DNA from: an uncultured Mollicutes bacterium
GTDB taxonomy: Bacteria; Bacillota_I; Bacilli_A; Acholeplasmatales; Anaeroplasmataceae
Assembly: GCA_900540705.1 (NCBI GenBank)
Contig: UQGR01000019.1
Location: 1-36,984 of the forward strand
DNA: 36,984 bases
Reading direction: 5' to 3'
Part shown: positions 17,019 through 24,888 of the stretch, piece by piece
How positions within the stretch are numbered: the first letter of the stretch is position 1
How the letters are laid out: each line of letters opens with the position of its first letter
The notes under the pieces: model-generated
Database searches by the model: none
Told to the model about the DNA's origin: nothing
The model's input: only the letters and a program-made list of their open reading frames with translations
Position numbers and translations under genes: made by a program

Positions 17019-17861
17019 TTACTCCTCCGTAATAATATGGATACCCTTGGCTATTTTTACCGTCTCAATTCGGTACCCTTCTTTAGAAAAATTCAGTTCA
17101 TTTTTTCCTATCGCCAGCATTGTAGAACCACTTCCACTGATGGCAAAGGCTCTATCCTTACAAAGTTCCTTAAAAAATTCATATTCAGGAATTAAGGCTT
17201 TTCGATAAGGCTCATGAATCCTATCCTGAAACAAAGCCCTCAATAGTCCAATATTACCAGTTTTAAATGCCAAAGGGATATGAATGATTCTAGATAGGTT
17301 TTCATGGATATCTGTAATACTGTATTGTTTAGGAAGAACAGCCCGAGCCTCCGTAGTTGAAACCTCATAAGGAGGAATAATCACTGTAAAGCATAGATCC
17401 TCACTTACCTCATAGCAAATAGGAATATAGCTTCCTTCATTTTGAAAACTAGCAACCAATCCGCCATAGATTGCAGCGGCGACATTATCTGGATGTCCCT
17501 CAAGCTCTACACAAAAGTTAAATAGCTCTTCCTTTGTAAAGTGTTGATTTAAAAAATGGTTTGCTGCAAATACTCCTGCCACAATCAAGGAACTACTACT
17601 ACCTAATCCTCTAGAAATAGGGATAGCTCCCTCATACTCTATCTTCACAGGAATCGGGTCCCTTCCCATCTTTGAAAAAACATAACAATAGGACCGATAA
17701 ACTAAATTATCAAGATTTGCATATTTATCCTCAAATCCTCCAAAAAGAAAACTTTTTGAGGGAGAAAACGTAAAGCTATTTTTTATGTCTAAGGCAATTC
17801 CTAACACATCATAGCCTACACATAGATTTGCTGAGGTTGCACAAACTTCTATTTTTAGCAT
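17019..17861 (-). CDS. thrB: Homoserine kinase
   Basis: Phosphorylates homoserine to O-phosphohomoserine, the substrate of ThrC. It is 280 residues, GHMP fold: ATSANLCVGYDVLGIAL, the ATP loop PISRGLGSSSSLIVAGVFAA, the conserved LEGHPDNVAAAIYGGLV, and the C-terminal motif FAISGSGSTMLAIG. The ATG overlaps the thrC stop, and the stop lies 2 bases before the ACT gene, so translation along the operon is tightly coupled. Confidence 0.96.
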   Translation of the reverse strand: MLKIEVCATSANLCVGYDVLGIALDIKNSFTFSPSKSFLFGGFEDKYANLDNLVYRSYCYVFSKMGRDPIPVKIEYEGAIPISRGLGSSSSLIVAGVFAANHFLNQHFTKEELFNFCVELEGHPDNVAAAIYGGLVASFQNEGSYIPICYEVSEDLCFTVIIPPYEVSTTEARAVLPKQYSITDIHENLSRIIHIPLAFKTGNIGLLRALFQDRIHEPYRKALIPEYEFFKELCKDRAFAISGSGSTMLAIGKNELNFSKEGYRIETVKIAKGIHIITEE

Positions 17862-19258
17862 TGTATTTTCTCCTTTATATAAGTTTTGATATGTTCCTGT
17901 TCTATGCCTTTCTTTTTACGGATAGGATAGTTTAAAGCTTTAGGGACAGGGATAGAAAACTTTTGCTTCATCTCTTCTATAATTTCAAATTCCTCATTCA
18001 TGGAAAGACAGAAAGCTTCTTTTATAGCTGTCGGAAATTTAAAGGGGGATGCTGTTGATAGAATAATAGATTTATAATTAAGGTCTGCATTTTTCTTAAA
18101 GGCCCCATAAGCTACAGCGGTATGAGGATCTATTAAATACCCATACCTTTTATAAACCTCCTGAATAAGCTCTAAGGTTTCCCTCTCACTCGTTTTATAA
18201 GCCTTAAAGAAGGAGAAAGGGTTTCTAAATTCATATTTTCCTTTATGCTTTAGCTGTTCCATTAGGTTTTTAACACTTTGACAATCCTCTTCACATGCAT
18301 AATATAATAATCTTTCTAAATTTGATGATACTAAAATATCCATAGAAGGTGAATTCGTTTTATGAAATGTACGATTTTTATTATAAGAACCTTGATTAAA
18401 AAAATCTGTCAGTACATCATTTTCATTGGAGGCAACCACTAAATTATGGATTGGCAGACCTAGCATTTTTGCATAAAAGCCAGCAAAAATATTGCCAAAA
18501 TTCCCAGTAGGTACCACAAAGTCCACTTCTTCATCTAAATCTATTTTCCCTTTTCTTACCAAGGATATATAGCTGTAAAAATAATACACAATCTGAGGAA
18601 TTAAGCGACCAATATTAATAGAATTTGCCGAAGAAAGAGAAAGCTCGGGATTTTCTTGGAAAAACTCCTTAACAATTCTTTGACAATCATCAAAGTTTCC
18701 TTTTACCGCCAATATCTCTGTATTGTCTGCCTGAAATGAAAGCATTTGAGACTCCTGAATGCTGGAAACACCATCCTCAGGATATAGTACAATCACCTGC
18801 ATACCTGTAATACTTTTAAAGCCATTTAAGGCGGCTCCTCCTGTATCTCCTGAGGTGGCCGTTAAAATGGTAGTCTTTTGGTTTCGCCCAAGCTTCTCTT
18901 TTGCAAGCCTCATCAATCTTGGCAATATCACAAGAGCTAAATCCTTAAAGGCAAGCGTAGGTCCATGCCAGAGCTCTAAAAAGAAAAAGTCCTTAGCCTC
19001 TTGAAGGTGAACAACCTCTTCTACATTAAAACAAGCATAAGCCTCCTTCACCTCTTTTTGAATTTCCTCTAAAGTAAAATCTGGAAAGAAGGCTGTTATG
19101 ATTCGACTGGCTATAGTAGTATAATCCTCTGATAGCATTTCCTTATAACGGATGGTAGGTAATTCCTCTATCACATAAAGTCCGCCATCCTCAGCTATTC
19201 CATTGATAATCGCCTCTGCGGCAGATACTGCAGCTTTTCCTCTAGTTGAATGGAACAT
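17855..19258 (-). CDS. thrC: Threonine synthase
   Basis: A PLP enzyme that converts O-phosphohomoserine to threonine. It is 467 residues, the longer class with an N-terminal lid (STRGKAAVSAAEAIINGIAE, DGGLYV). The PLP lysine is in GPTLAFKDLAL; ATSGDTGGAALNGF and VPTGNFGNIFAGFYAK hold the PLP phosphate and ring. First gene of thrC-thrB-ACT-hom. GGAGG lies about 7 bases before ATG and the promoter is described separately. Confidence 0.97.
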   Translation of the reverse strand: MFHSTRGKAAVSAAEAIINGIAEDGGLYVIEELPTIRYKEMLSEDYTTIASRIITAFFPDFTLEEIQKEVKEAYACFNVEEVVHLQEAKDFFFLELWHGPTLAFKDLALVILPRLMRLAKEKLGRNQKTTILTATSGDTGGAALNGFKSITGMQVIVLYPEDGVSSIQESQMLSFQADNTEILAVKGNFDDCQRIVKEFFQENPELSLSSANSINIGRLIPQIVYYFYSYISLVRKGKIDLDEEVDFVVPTGNFGNIFAGFYAKMLGLPIHNLVVASNENDVLTDFFNQGSYNKNRTFHKTNSPSMDILVSSNLERLLYYACEEDCQSVKNLMEQLKHKGKYEFRNPFSFFKAYKTSERETLELIQEVYKRYGYLIDPHTAVAYGAFKKNADLNYKSIILSTASPFKFPTAIKEAFCLSMNEEFEIIEEMKQKFSIPVPKALNYPIRKKKGIEQEHIKTYIKEKIQC

Positions 19259-19286
19259 GACTTTGCCCTCCTTTTAGTTATCTTCC

Positions 19287-19315
19287 ATTATAATTTGTTT
19301 TTTATAGAAATACAA
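19287..19315 (-). promoter_or_regulatory. Promoter of the thr operon
   Basis: On the minus strand, TTGTAT (19310-19315), 17 bases, TATAAT (19287-19292). GTATTTCT occurs twice, once overlapping the -35 box and once about 22 bases upstream, so a repressor could bind here. I see no T-box or leader peptide before thrC; the 5' untranslated region is short. Confidence 0.65.
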
Positions 19316-19340
19316 GTGTTTATGTAAGAAATACACATTT

Positions 19341-19370
19341 TTAAAAGAAAAAACGATATTTCTATCGTAA
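19341..19370 (-). terminator. Terminator of alr
   Basis: On the minus strand ACGATA, loop GAAA, TATCGT (19353-19368) is followed by TTTTTTCTTTT. It isolates alr from the thr operon promoter. Confidence 0.75.
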
Positions 19371-19386
19371 TTCTCTTTTTATCATT

Positions 19387-20313
19387 TTATTTTGGTAGCT
19401 CCTGATGGTTAATTTTTAAAAACATCTCATGCTTCGTCATCCGATTGCTTTTGATAAATTCATCTTCAGAAATGGTTTTACCGAAAAATTCAACCTCATC
19501 TCCGAGTTTTACATCCTCATCTACTAGAATAAAGCACTGATCCATACAGCACCTACCCACGCAAGAATAAAATTTTCCTCCAATTCTAACTCTGCCATTG
19601 AACATAAGATGAAGCCCATCGGCATACCCAACATCACATACACCAACTCTTGTAGGACGTTGGGCCGTAAAAAGTCCATCATAGCCTAAGGTTTCATTTT
19701 TTTCTAATTCCTTGATATTGACAATATGACCATAAAAATAGAGTGCGTTCTCATAAAGCATTCTACCCACCCTTAGAGTAGCATCCGTTTGACCATAGGC
19801 AACGCTACCTCCAATATGCAAGGGCTTCAAATAGCTTTTAGACAATCTTTCTAAATATTTAATCTTATACCTGTTATGATCATTATATAGATGGGTATAA
19901 ATTGCCTGAACTATGCTGTCATTGATGATGGCTAAGAATCCGCTTTTCATACCAAAGCGATTCATTCCCGTATCAATTGCCAAATGACAGGGAATTTTAT
20001 TTTCTTTAAAAAGGATATAATCGTCATAGTCATTGATGGTAGGAATCAGCTTATATTGCTGGATATCCTTGATATCTTGGGGTTTAATCTTTCCTAGAAT
20101 GAGGATATTGGCTTCTTTATACATATTGCGAATAAAAATGCCTTCAGATAATGATTTTACGGCAAAATCCTTTAACCCTAACTTTCTAGCAATGGATATC
20201 ATATAGCAGATTCCAAAGCCATAAGCATTATCCTTAACAACCAGAATAATAGAATTGGTTTTTAAAATGGTTCGTATATTCTTAAGGATAACCTCTTCTT
20301 TTATGTATCGCAT
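19387..20313 (-). CDS. alr: Alanine racemase, short form
   Basis: Interconverts L- and D-alanine with PLP, giving D-Ala for peptidoglycan. It is 308 residues against about 370 usual; the N-terminus starts almost at the PLP lysine motif (VVKDNAYGFG). IDTGMNRFGMK, LHIGGSVAYG, VRIGGKFYSCVGRCCMDQCF and VGYADGLHL are family signatures, and the second catalytic Tyr is probably in TLGYDGLF. GGTGAT precedes ATG. Its -10 candidate (CATAGAAT) resembles sporulation promoters, so it may be a sporulation-time racemase rather than the housekeeping one (inference). Confidence 0.88.
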   Translation of the reverse strand: MRYIKEEVILKNIRTILKTNSIILVVKDNAYGFGICYMISIARKLGLKDFAVKSLSEGIFIRNMYKEANILILGKIKPQDIKDIQQYKLIPTINDYDDYILFKENKIPCHLAIDTGMNRFGMKSGFLAIINDSIVQAIYTHLYNDHNRYKIKYLERLSKSYLKPLHIGGSVAYGQTDATLRVGRMLYENALYFYGHIVNIKELEKNETLGYDGLFTAQRPTRVGVCDVGYADGLHLMFNGRVRIGGKFYSCVGRCCMDQCFILVDEDVKLGDEVEFFGKTISEDEFIKSNRMTKHEMFLKINHQELPK

Positions 20314-20355
20314 AGTATCACCATAATAATTCTATGCAAAATGAAAAGAAAATAG

Positions 20356-20383
20356 ATACAAAACTAAAAGATTGCATATACTA
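20356..20383 (+). promoter_or_regulatory. Sporulation-sigma-like promoter candidate
   Basis: ATA (20356-20358), 16 bases, CATATACTA (20375-20383). This fits SigE -10 (CATANANT) and SigK -10 (CATANNNTA) patterns of Bacillus better than SigA. The implied start of transcription is almost at the ribosome-binding site of the small ORF. Confidence 0.4.
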
Positions 20384-20397
20384 ATACTGGTGATAAC

Positions 20398-20481
20398 ATG
20401 GAAGAAAAAATCATTTTGGGATTAGTACTTTTTATTTTACTATTTTCAATACTGAAGCTTCCAGCCAAAGAAAAGAAATAA
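20398..20481 (+). CDS. Small 27-residue membrane peptide
   Basis: ATG after GGTGATAAC encodes MEEKIILGLVLFILLFSILK and then a basic tail PAKEKK. This is one hydrophobic helix with acidic N-side and positive C-side. It is flanked by a sporulation-like promoter and, 16 bases after the stop, a strong intrinsic terminator; the complete unit argues it is real. It diverges from alr. Not recognised; loosely reminiscent of short BofA-like segments, but far too short to assign. Confidence 0.5.
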   Translation: MEEKIILGLVLFILLFSILKLPAKEKK

Positions 20482-20496
20482 AATATTTCTTATTTT

Positions 20497-20524
20497 GCTA
20501 GATTGAAAAATCTAGCTTTTTTCA
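20497..20524 (+). terminator. Intrinsic terminator of the small peptide gene
   Basis: GCTAGATT (20497-20504), loop GAAA, AATCTAGC (20509-20516), then TTTTTTC. A perfect 8-bp stem. Confidence 0.85.
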
Positions 20525-20580
20525 TTTATTTTTGCTGATGGTATAGCTAAGCATTAGATGAAGCTTCCATTGGATATAGT

Positions 20581-20612
20581 AAAAAAGAAAAAAGACTGAA
20601 AAAATCAGTCCT
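20581..20612 (-). terminator. Terminator of the lipoprotein gene
   Basis: On the minus strand GACTGA, T-rich loop, TCAGTC (20594-20610) is followed by TTTTTTCTTTTTT. Confidence 0.75.
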
Positions 20613-20623
20613 TTCAAAGCAAT

Positions 20624-21154
20624 TTATTTTTTTAATAAATCCTTAAAGATATAAGAAGCTAGGCTAGCATACTGTACCTGATCCCCTTTAAAGTAATCCT
20701 TCATACTTCCTCTGTTTTTATCTGAGGTATCAATTACTGCAGCTGAATTCTTATACCCCATAACAATCGGAGATCCATCGCTAGGAGCCTCATGCATCTT
20801 AATTGTTTCTCTTACCTTTGTACGATCAGAGGTAGAGGTGAATTCAGAAGAGTTCAAATAGTAAATTACAGCATCTGTTCTTTGAAGATATTCTGCTTGT
20901 GCCTGAAAGCTACTTATAACCTTTACACTTTCTGAATTAGATGAGGAAGCGTAAATTAAGACAAACGTATCCTTGTTATCAATCTTCTGTTTGGCTTCAT
21001 CTAAGGTTATCAATTGATATATGTTTTCCTTCTCAATGGTAGCCCCTGCATTATGCCAGTCCTCATAAAAATCATATCCTGAACAGCTTGTTAGAGTGAG
21101 TAACACTGTAAACACACACAGCATCACACCAAAAGCCTTTAAAAATCGTTTCAT
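20624..21154 (-). CDS. Lipoprotein with a thioredoxin-like region lacking CxxC
   Basis: A 176-residue secreted lipoprotein: basic start MKRFLKAFG, hydrophobic core, lipobox LTLTSCSG with the lipidated Cys near residue 24. The mature part (ITLDEAKQKIDNKDTFVLIY, then ASSSNSESVKVISSF) looks like a thioredoxin fold in which the redox CxxC site is replaced by serines. A DAVIYYLNSSEF strand and SPIVMGYKNSAAV follow. It would sit on the outer face of the membrane. Redox activity is unlikely; a binding or chaperone role is a guess. Single-gene unit. Confidence 0.75.
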   Translation of the reverse strand: MKRFLKAFGVMLCVFTVLLTLTSCSGYDFYEDWHNAGATIEKENIYQLITLDEAKQKIDNKDTFVLIYASSSNSESVKVISSFQAQAEYLQRTDAVIYYLNSSEFTSTSDRTKVRETIKMHEAPSDGSPIVMGYKNSAAVIDTSDKNRGSMKDYFKGDQVQYASLASYIFKDLLKK

Positions 21155-21237
21155 GAAAATTCCTCCAAAATTAATACTCTAGAAAGTATTATATCTTAAA
21201 ATCTCTAGATTATCAATCCCTTTTCAAAGAAAAGTAC

Positions 21238-23199
21238 TTAATCCTCATACTCTAAAGGAATTAAATATTCTCCTCTGTAATTAGAAAAGCCATCATCAGG
21301 ATATTTCAAATAGACTTCAGACTCTCTATAGGACTCTGCCTTATAAATCCAAAGATTTCTTTGGTCAAAGCATAAAATTTCATCTATTCCATCCTGATCA
21401 ATGTCATAAACCTCAGCAGCTAATGTAGGATGCCCATCCTCAGGAAATAAGACGACCTTATCTAATGCTCCATCCACCAAGCCTCCATCTGGACCTGCAT
21501 TCAGTAATGCTAAAACATGTTCACCGTCATAGTTTACAGGTGTAATGACATTTCCATTAGATCTCTGCTCCTTTTGTAGAAGCAATTTCCCATGACAATC
21601 ATATAGACAAAGTATCCCATCACTTCCCCAAAATGCAGTAGCTAGAATCTGTAATCCCTCTAAATCCTTTCTATACTTCGCAACACTAATTCTTTGAGCA
21701 TGTCCAATTTCATTATGCTTATAGATTGTTCCATCTAAATTGACCAGGTTCATTCCCTCATTACCAGAAGCTAGTATCAACCGTTTTGGCTCATCCTTAT
21801 GTAATCTCGCATAAATAATTTCATCCGTATGGTCTGAATTCATCGGCAAGGAAAAGATAATTTTTCCATCGTGATCGACTAAGTCATAACCTACAAACAT
21901 TTCATCCTTCCCATCTCCATCAAAATCGTAAATATAAGGAAAGTGTCCTGTATTTTTATGATGATATCGCCATAATAGCTCAAAGCGTTGATTATAGGCC
22001 CAAACATTTTGATATCTATCCTTGATGATAAAATCTCCTTTATAGCCTAATCCTTCAAAATCTGCAACCCGGATAGCATCTACATTGAGTCTATAATAAG
22101 GTTCATCTCGAACAAGGGGGTCCTCATAAATCACTGGAGTAGGCATTCTCTTTAAAATTTTTCCAGTGAGAAGGTCACAGAGTACAATCTCAAAATCCAT
22201 AGAATAAAGGACTTCATATTTTCCATCCTGATTCACATCGGCAATTTGAAATGGTAAATCACAGGAAATCAAGGTATTATCGGGGCTGGGATTTGGCTCT
22301 CCCTTCTGCCATAAGACATTCCCATCCATTGTAAAAGCCGTTAGGCAGGACAGTCTTGCAAAGGAATCCCGAATCATCCGTTTCTGGTGCTGGGCCATTA
22401 AAAAAATTGGTTTTCCATCCACCATTCGAATTCTAAGCTGTCTTCCACTTCCAAAATTCTTCAAGTCTATCTTTTTTATACATTGCAGCTTAGGGAATTG
22501 ATTTTGTTTTTCTTCTAACCGGGCTTGTTCCTTTAAACAAAGGTTCTGATGTAGGAGATAATCTTCTTCGGTCATCGCTACCCTCACATGAGAATACCTA
22601 CAGGCACTCTTCGCCACTAAGGCAATTCTAAGTCCTGGAACTAACTTAAAGTCCACCTCAAACTGAAAAACTCCATCTAAATATACCCTCACACAAGCTC
22701 CAACCTCGAGCTCTAAATGATAAGTATTTAAATCAGAGAATTCAATTTTCTTAGAAGCTAATACCGTAAATTCCTCTTCGTTTCGATGATATAGACTTAA
22801 GGTATTACCTTTTATCCCTATGAAATCGTAAACCCTAGAGGTCAGGTAATGAAAAGCCATACCACAAAAATGCTTTACTTCAAACACTCTAAGGTCAAAA
22901 CTTAAATGAAAAGGAGCATAAAGACACTTCTCATGAACTAGACAGCAATATACATTAGAAAAGGCTCCCTTGGTGTTATCTCCTCTGTTTTGTTCCATGT
23001 ATCTAGTTGTTCCATCCGATGTTACTAACCAGCTGCCATCTAAACTTCTCCACTGATGTAGGCAAATTGGATCATACCAGTTTCCATAGACCCCAGTAGG
23101 CTTTAGATAATGGTACTCTCCCAAGGCAGTATGTCCTCTATCATATGGGAATTCTGCTAGCTCTAGGTCCTCAAAATTCTCATCAATTATATTCTTCAT
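21238..23199 (-). CDS. Cytosolic FG-GAP/beta-propeller protein, possible carbohydrate-active enzyme
   Basis: 653 residues without a signal peptide. Residues ~1-215 resemble a concanavalin-like domain (WRSLDGSWLVTSDGT, YHLELEVGACVRVYLDGVFQ). After a charged linker, the rest is a propeller with Ca-loop repeats: IADVNQDGKYEVLYS, YDFDGDGKDEMFVGYDLVD and YDIDQDGIDEILCFD. Similar propellers occur in rhamnogalacturonan lyases (PL11), but the typical PL11 N-terminus is absent. ATG 23199 is preferred over GTG 23208: GGAG lies 8 bases upstream of it. It is last in a WYL-HAD operon. A role in pectin-type sugar breakdown is inference, helped by a GH28 gene 8.6 kb away. Confidence 0.6.
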   Translation of the reverse strand: MKNIIDENFEDLELAEFPYDRGHTALGEYHYLKPTGVYGNWYDPICLHQWRSLDGSWLVTSDGTTRYMEQNRGDNTKGAFSNVYCCLVHEKCLYAPFHLSFDLRVFEVKHFCGMAFHYLTSRVYDFIGIKGNTLSLYHRNEEEFTVLASKKIEFSDLNTYHLELEVGACVRVYLDGVFQFEVDFKLVPGLRIALVAKSACRYSHVRVAMTEEDYLLHQNLCLKEQARLEEKQNQFPKLQCIKKIDLKNFGSGRQLRIRMVDGKPIFLMAQHQKRMIRDSFARLSCLTAFTMDGNVLWQKGEPNPSPDNTLISCDLPFQIADVNQDGKYEVLYSMDFEIVLCDLLTGKILKRMPTPVIYEDPLVRDEPYYRLNVDAIRVADFEGLGYKGDFIIKDRYQNVWAYNQRFELLWRYHHKNTGHFPYIYDFDGDGKDEMFVGYDLVDHDGKIIFSLPMNSDHTDEIIYARLHKDEPKRLILASGNEGMNLVNLDGTIYKHNEIGHAQRISVAKYRKDLEGLQILATAFWGSDGILCLYDCHGKLLLQKEQRSNGNVITPVNYDGEHVLALLNAGPDGGLVDGALDKVVLFPEDGHPTLAAEVYDIDQDGIDEILCFDQRNLWIYKAESYRESEVYLKYPDDGFSNYRGEYLIPLEYED

Positions 23200-23204
23200 T
23201 TTCC

Positions 23205-23837
23205 TCACTCCAATATTTGAGATAACTCAGCCACAGAACCAATAATTCTCGTGTTACCCTGACTTAGTACTTCAACAGACTGATGTCCACAGGATACTAA
23301 AAAACACTCCGCTCCAAGTCTCTTGGCAACCTCTAAATCATGCAGGGTATCTCCCACAAAAAGGATATCCTTCCCCTCTATTCCTTCCCGTTTTAAATAT
23401 CCTAAAGCAATGTCAACCTTGCTGGCAGCATGGATATTGTCAATTCCTAGGATTGCATCAAAATAGGGAACTAAGCCATAGTGTGTACATTGTTCTAAAA
23501 GGTTATTCTTCTCACTCGCTGACAAAATCACAAAGTGATATCCCTTTTCTCTCAGCAGCTTTACAGTCTCTATAAGTCCTTCATAAAGCCCGCAATGCAT
23601 AGAAGCAGGCTGATACATTAAAATAAACTTTTGGGCTAAAGACTCAAAGCTTTCAATAGAGAAATCTACTCCTGCGGCCTCATAGTACTTCTTCACTGGA
23701 AAAGTAAATACATTTTTATATTCCTCTATATTTAACTCTCGTTTTCCTTGACTTCTAAGAATTTCATTTAATAAATCTAAACAAAGCTGCACATCATTGA
23801 TGATAGTTCCATTAAAATCTAAAAATATATATTTCAT
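23205..23837 (-). CDS. HAD-family phosphatase (phosphoglycolate-phosphatase-like) with DxN motif I
   Basis: A 210-residue HAD subclass I protein with an alpha-helical cap. Motif I is FLDFNGTIIND: the nucleophile Asp is present but the second Asp, usually the general acid, is Asn. Motif II is VILSASEKN, motif III the Lys in ASKVDIALG, and motif IV FVGDTLHDLEVAK. The Asn may mark a subfamily with altered activity. It overlaps no gene; WYL ends 12 bases upstream and the propeller gene starts 5 bases downstream, so the three are co-transcribed. Substrate unknown, plausibly a sugar phosphate. Confidence 0.85.
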   Translation of the reverse strand: MKYIFLDFNGTIINDVQLCLDLLNEILRSQGKRELNIEEYKNVFTFPVKKYYEAAGVDFSIESFESLAQKFILMYQPASMHCGLYEGLIETVKLLREKGYHFVILSASEKNNLLEQCTHYGLVPYFDAILGIDNIHAASKVDIALGYLKREGIEGKDILFVGDTLHDLEVAKRLGAECFLVSCGHQSVEVLSQGNTRIIGSVAELSQILE

Positions 23838-23849
23838 ATCTTCTACTCC

Positions 23850-24782
23850 TTACTGGTTGAGAAGCTTGTATGCTTCTTCCTTTATTTCTTCCTTAAGCCA
23901 CTCTGGTTCAAGAACTTTAGCCTTACTTCCAAAGCCCAAAACAAATGTTTTAATCATTGCTTTATTCTGCATGCTGCATTCTAGCAAAGTCCTATGCTCA
24001 TCTATTCTCGTTATTTTTTGGTTTTTACCATAGATACGCTCTGAGATAACGGTATATAAATCTGTGAGTTCTAACCGAATCTCATAATATTCTCCGTTCT
24101 GACGCATACCAAAGTTATCAATATAATCTGAGGCATTATAGGTTTTCAGCAATGTAAATTTTTCTGAAAGCAGGTCTAGCTTCTGTATTCGATTCAGCTT
24201 GAAATATCCGAAGTCATGTACTGTTTCATTCCAAGCTAAAACCATCCAGGCTCCGTTAAATACAAACACACGATAGGGGTGTATCACATGCTCACTTAGC
24301 TTGTCCTTAGTAGAAAGATAGCAAATGCTACATTTTTTCGAGGTACTCATTGCCTCATTAAATTTTGTATACCGTTCTAAAAGCTCTGATTTTGGCATTG
24401 AAAGAGGGTATCGGTCAATAATTTTAATCTCATTAGCAAAGGAATCTATATTGCAAGATAATACCTTAGAGATGGCTTTTACATAAGCTTTATACTCTAA
24501 AAAATCTGCCTTCTTTTCTAAATAGCTACAGCTAGACTTTAAAAGATCTGCCTCATGCTGGGTGAGACGGACTGAAGGCAAGATGCTATCCCTATTTAGG
24601 TGATACCCACCATAGATACCTCGAACCGATTGAATGTCATATCCACTATCCTGAAGCGTTTTAATATATTCTATAATATTGCGTGGATTCACCTCTAAAA
24701 GCTCTGCTAGTTCATTTTTACTCATAACCTCTTTTGCAGATAATAATTCTAGAAGCTGAATACAAAGCATTGTCTTATTCAT
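23850..24782 (-). CDS. WYL-domain transcriptional regulator
   Basis: 310 residues: an N-terminal helix-turn-helix (SKNELAELLEVNPRNIIEYI), a linker with VRGIYGGYHLNRD and VRLTQHEADLL, a WYL domain (VIHPYRVFVFNGAWMVLAWN, FGYFKLNRIQKLD) and a C-terminal WCX-like extension ending in GFGSKAKVLEPEWLKEEI. WYL proteins sense nucleotides or other small ligands through the WYL pocket. First gene of the operon with the HAD and propeller genes, so it probably controls them. An inverted repeat on its own -10 box suggests autoregulation. Confidence 0.92.
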   Translation of the reverse strand: MNKTMLCIQLLELLSAKEVMSKNELAELLEVNPRNIIEYIKTLQDSGYDIQSVRGIYGGYHLNRDSILPSVRLTQHEADLLKSSCSYLEKKADFLEYKAYVKAISKVLSCNIDSFANEIKIIDRYPLSMPKSELLERYTKFNEAMSTSKKCSICYLSTKDKLSEHVIHPYRVFVFNGAWMVLAWNETVHDFGYFKLNRIQKLDLLSEKFTLLKTYNASDYIDNFGMRQNGEYYEIRLELTDLYTVISERIYGKNQKITRIDEHRTLLECSMQNKAMIKTFVLGFGSKAKVLEPEWLKEEIKEEAYKLLNQ

Positions 24783-24793
24783 TTTAAATCACC

Positions 24794-24830
24794 TTGGTAT
24801 CATTTTACCAAATTATGTTTTTCTTATCAA
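24794..24830 (-). promoter_or_regulatory. Promoter and operator candidate of the WYL operon
   Basis: On the minus strand TTGATA (24825-24830), 17 bases, TAAAAT (24802-24807). TTGGTA (24794-24799) and TACCAA (24806-24811) form an inverted repeat across the -10 box, a typical place for a repressor. Confidence 0.6.
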
Positions 24831-24836
24831 TTCCAC

Positions 24837-24864
24837 TTGAAAAAAATATGCATAAATTTATAAT
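24837..24864 (+). promoter_or_regulatory. Promoter of the MocR-like gene
   Basis: TTGAAA (24837-24842), 16 bases, TATAAT (24859-24864), 25 bases before the ATG. It is close to the divergent WYL promoter, so the two could interfere. Confidence 0.65.
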
Positions 24865-24888
24865 TATAAGTAAAGGCTGGTGATTCCT

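Noticed and set aside
19259..19345. T-box, threonine leader peptide or riboswitch before thrC
   Set aside because: The 5' untranslated region from the predicted start is only ~20-25 bases, too short, and no leader ORF rich in Thr or T-box sequence is present.
21238..23199. Firm assignment of the propeller protein as a PL11 rhamnogalacturonan lyase
   Set aside because: The FG-GAP loops are shared with many proteins and the N-terminal domain differs from PL11.
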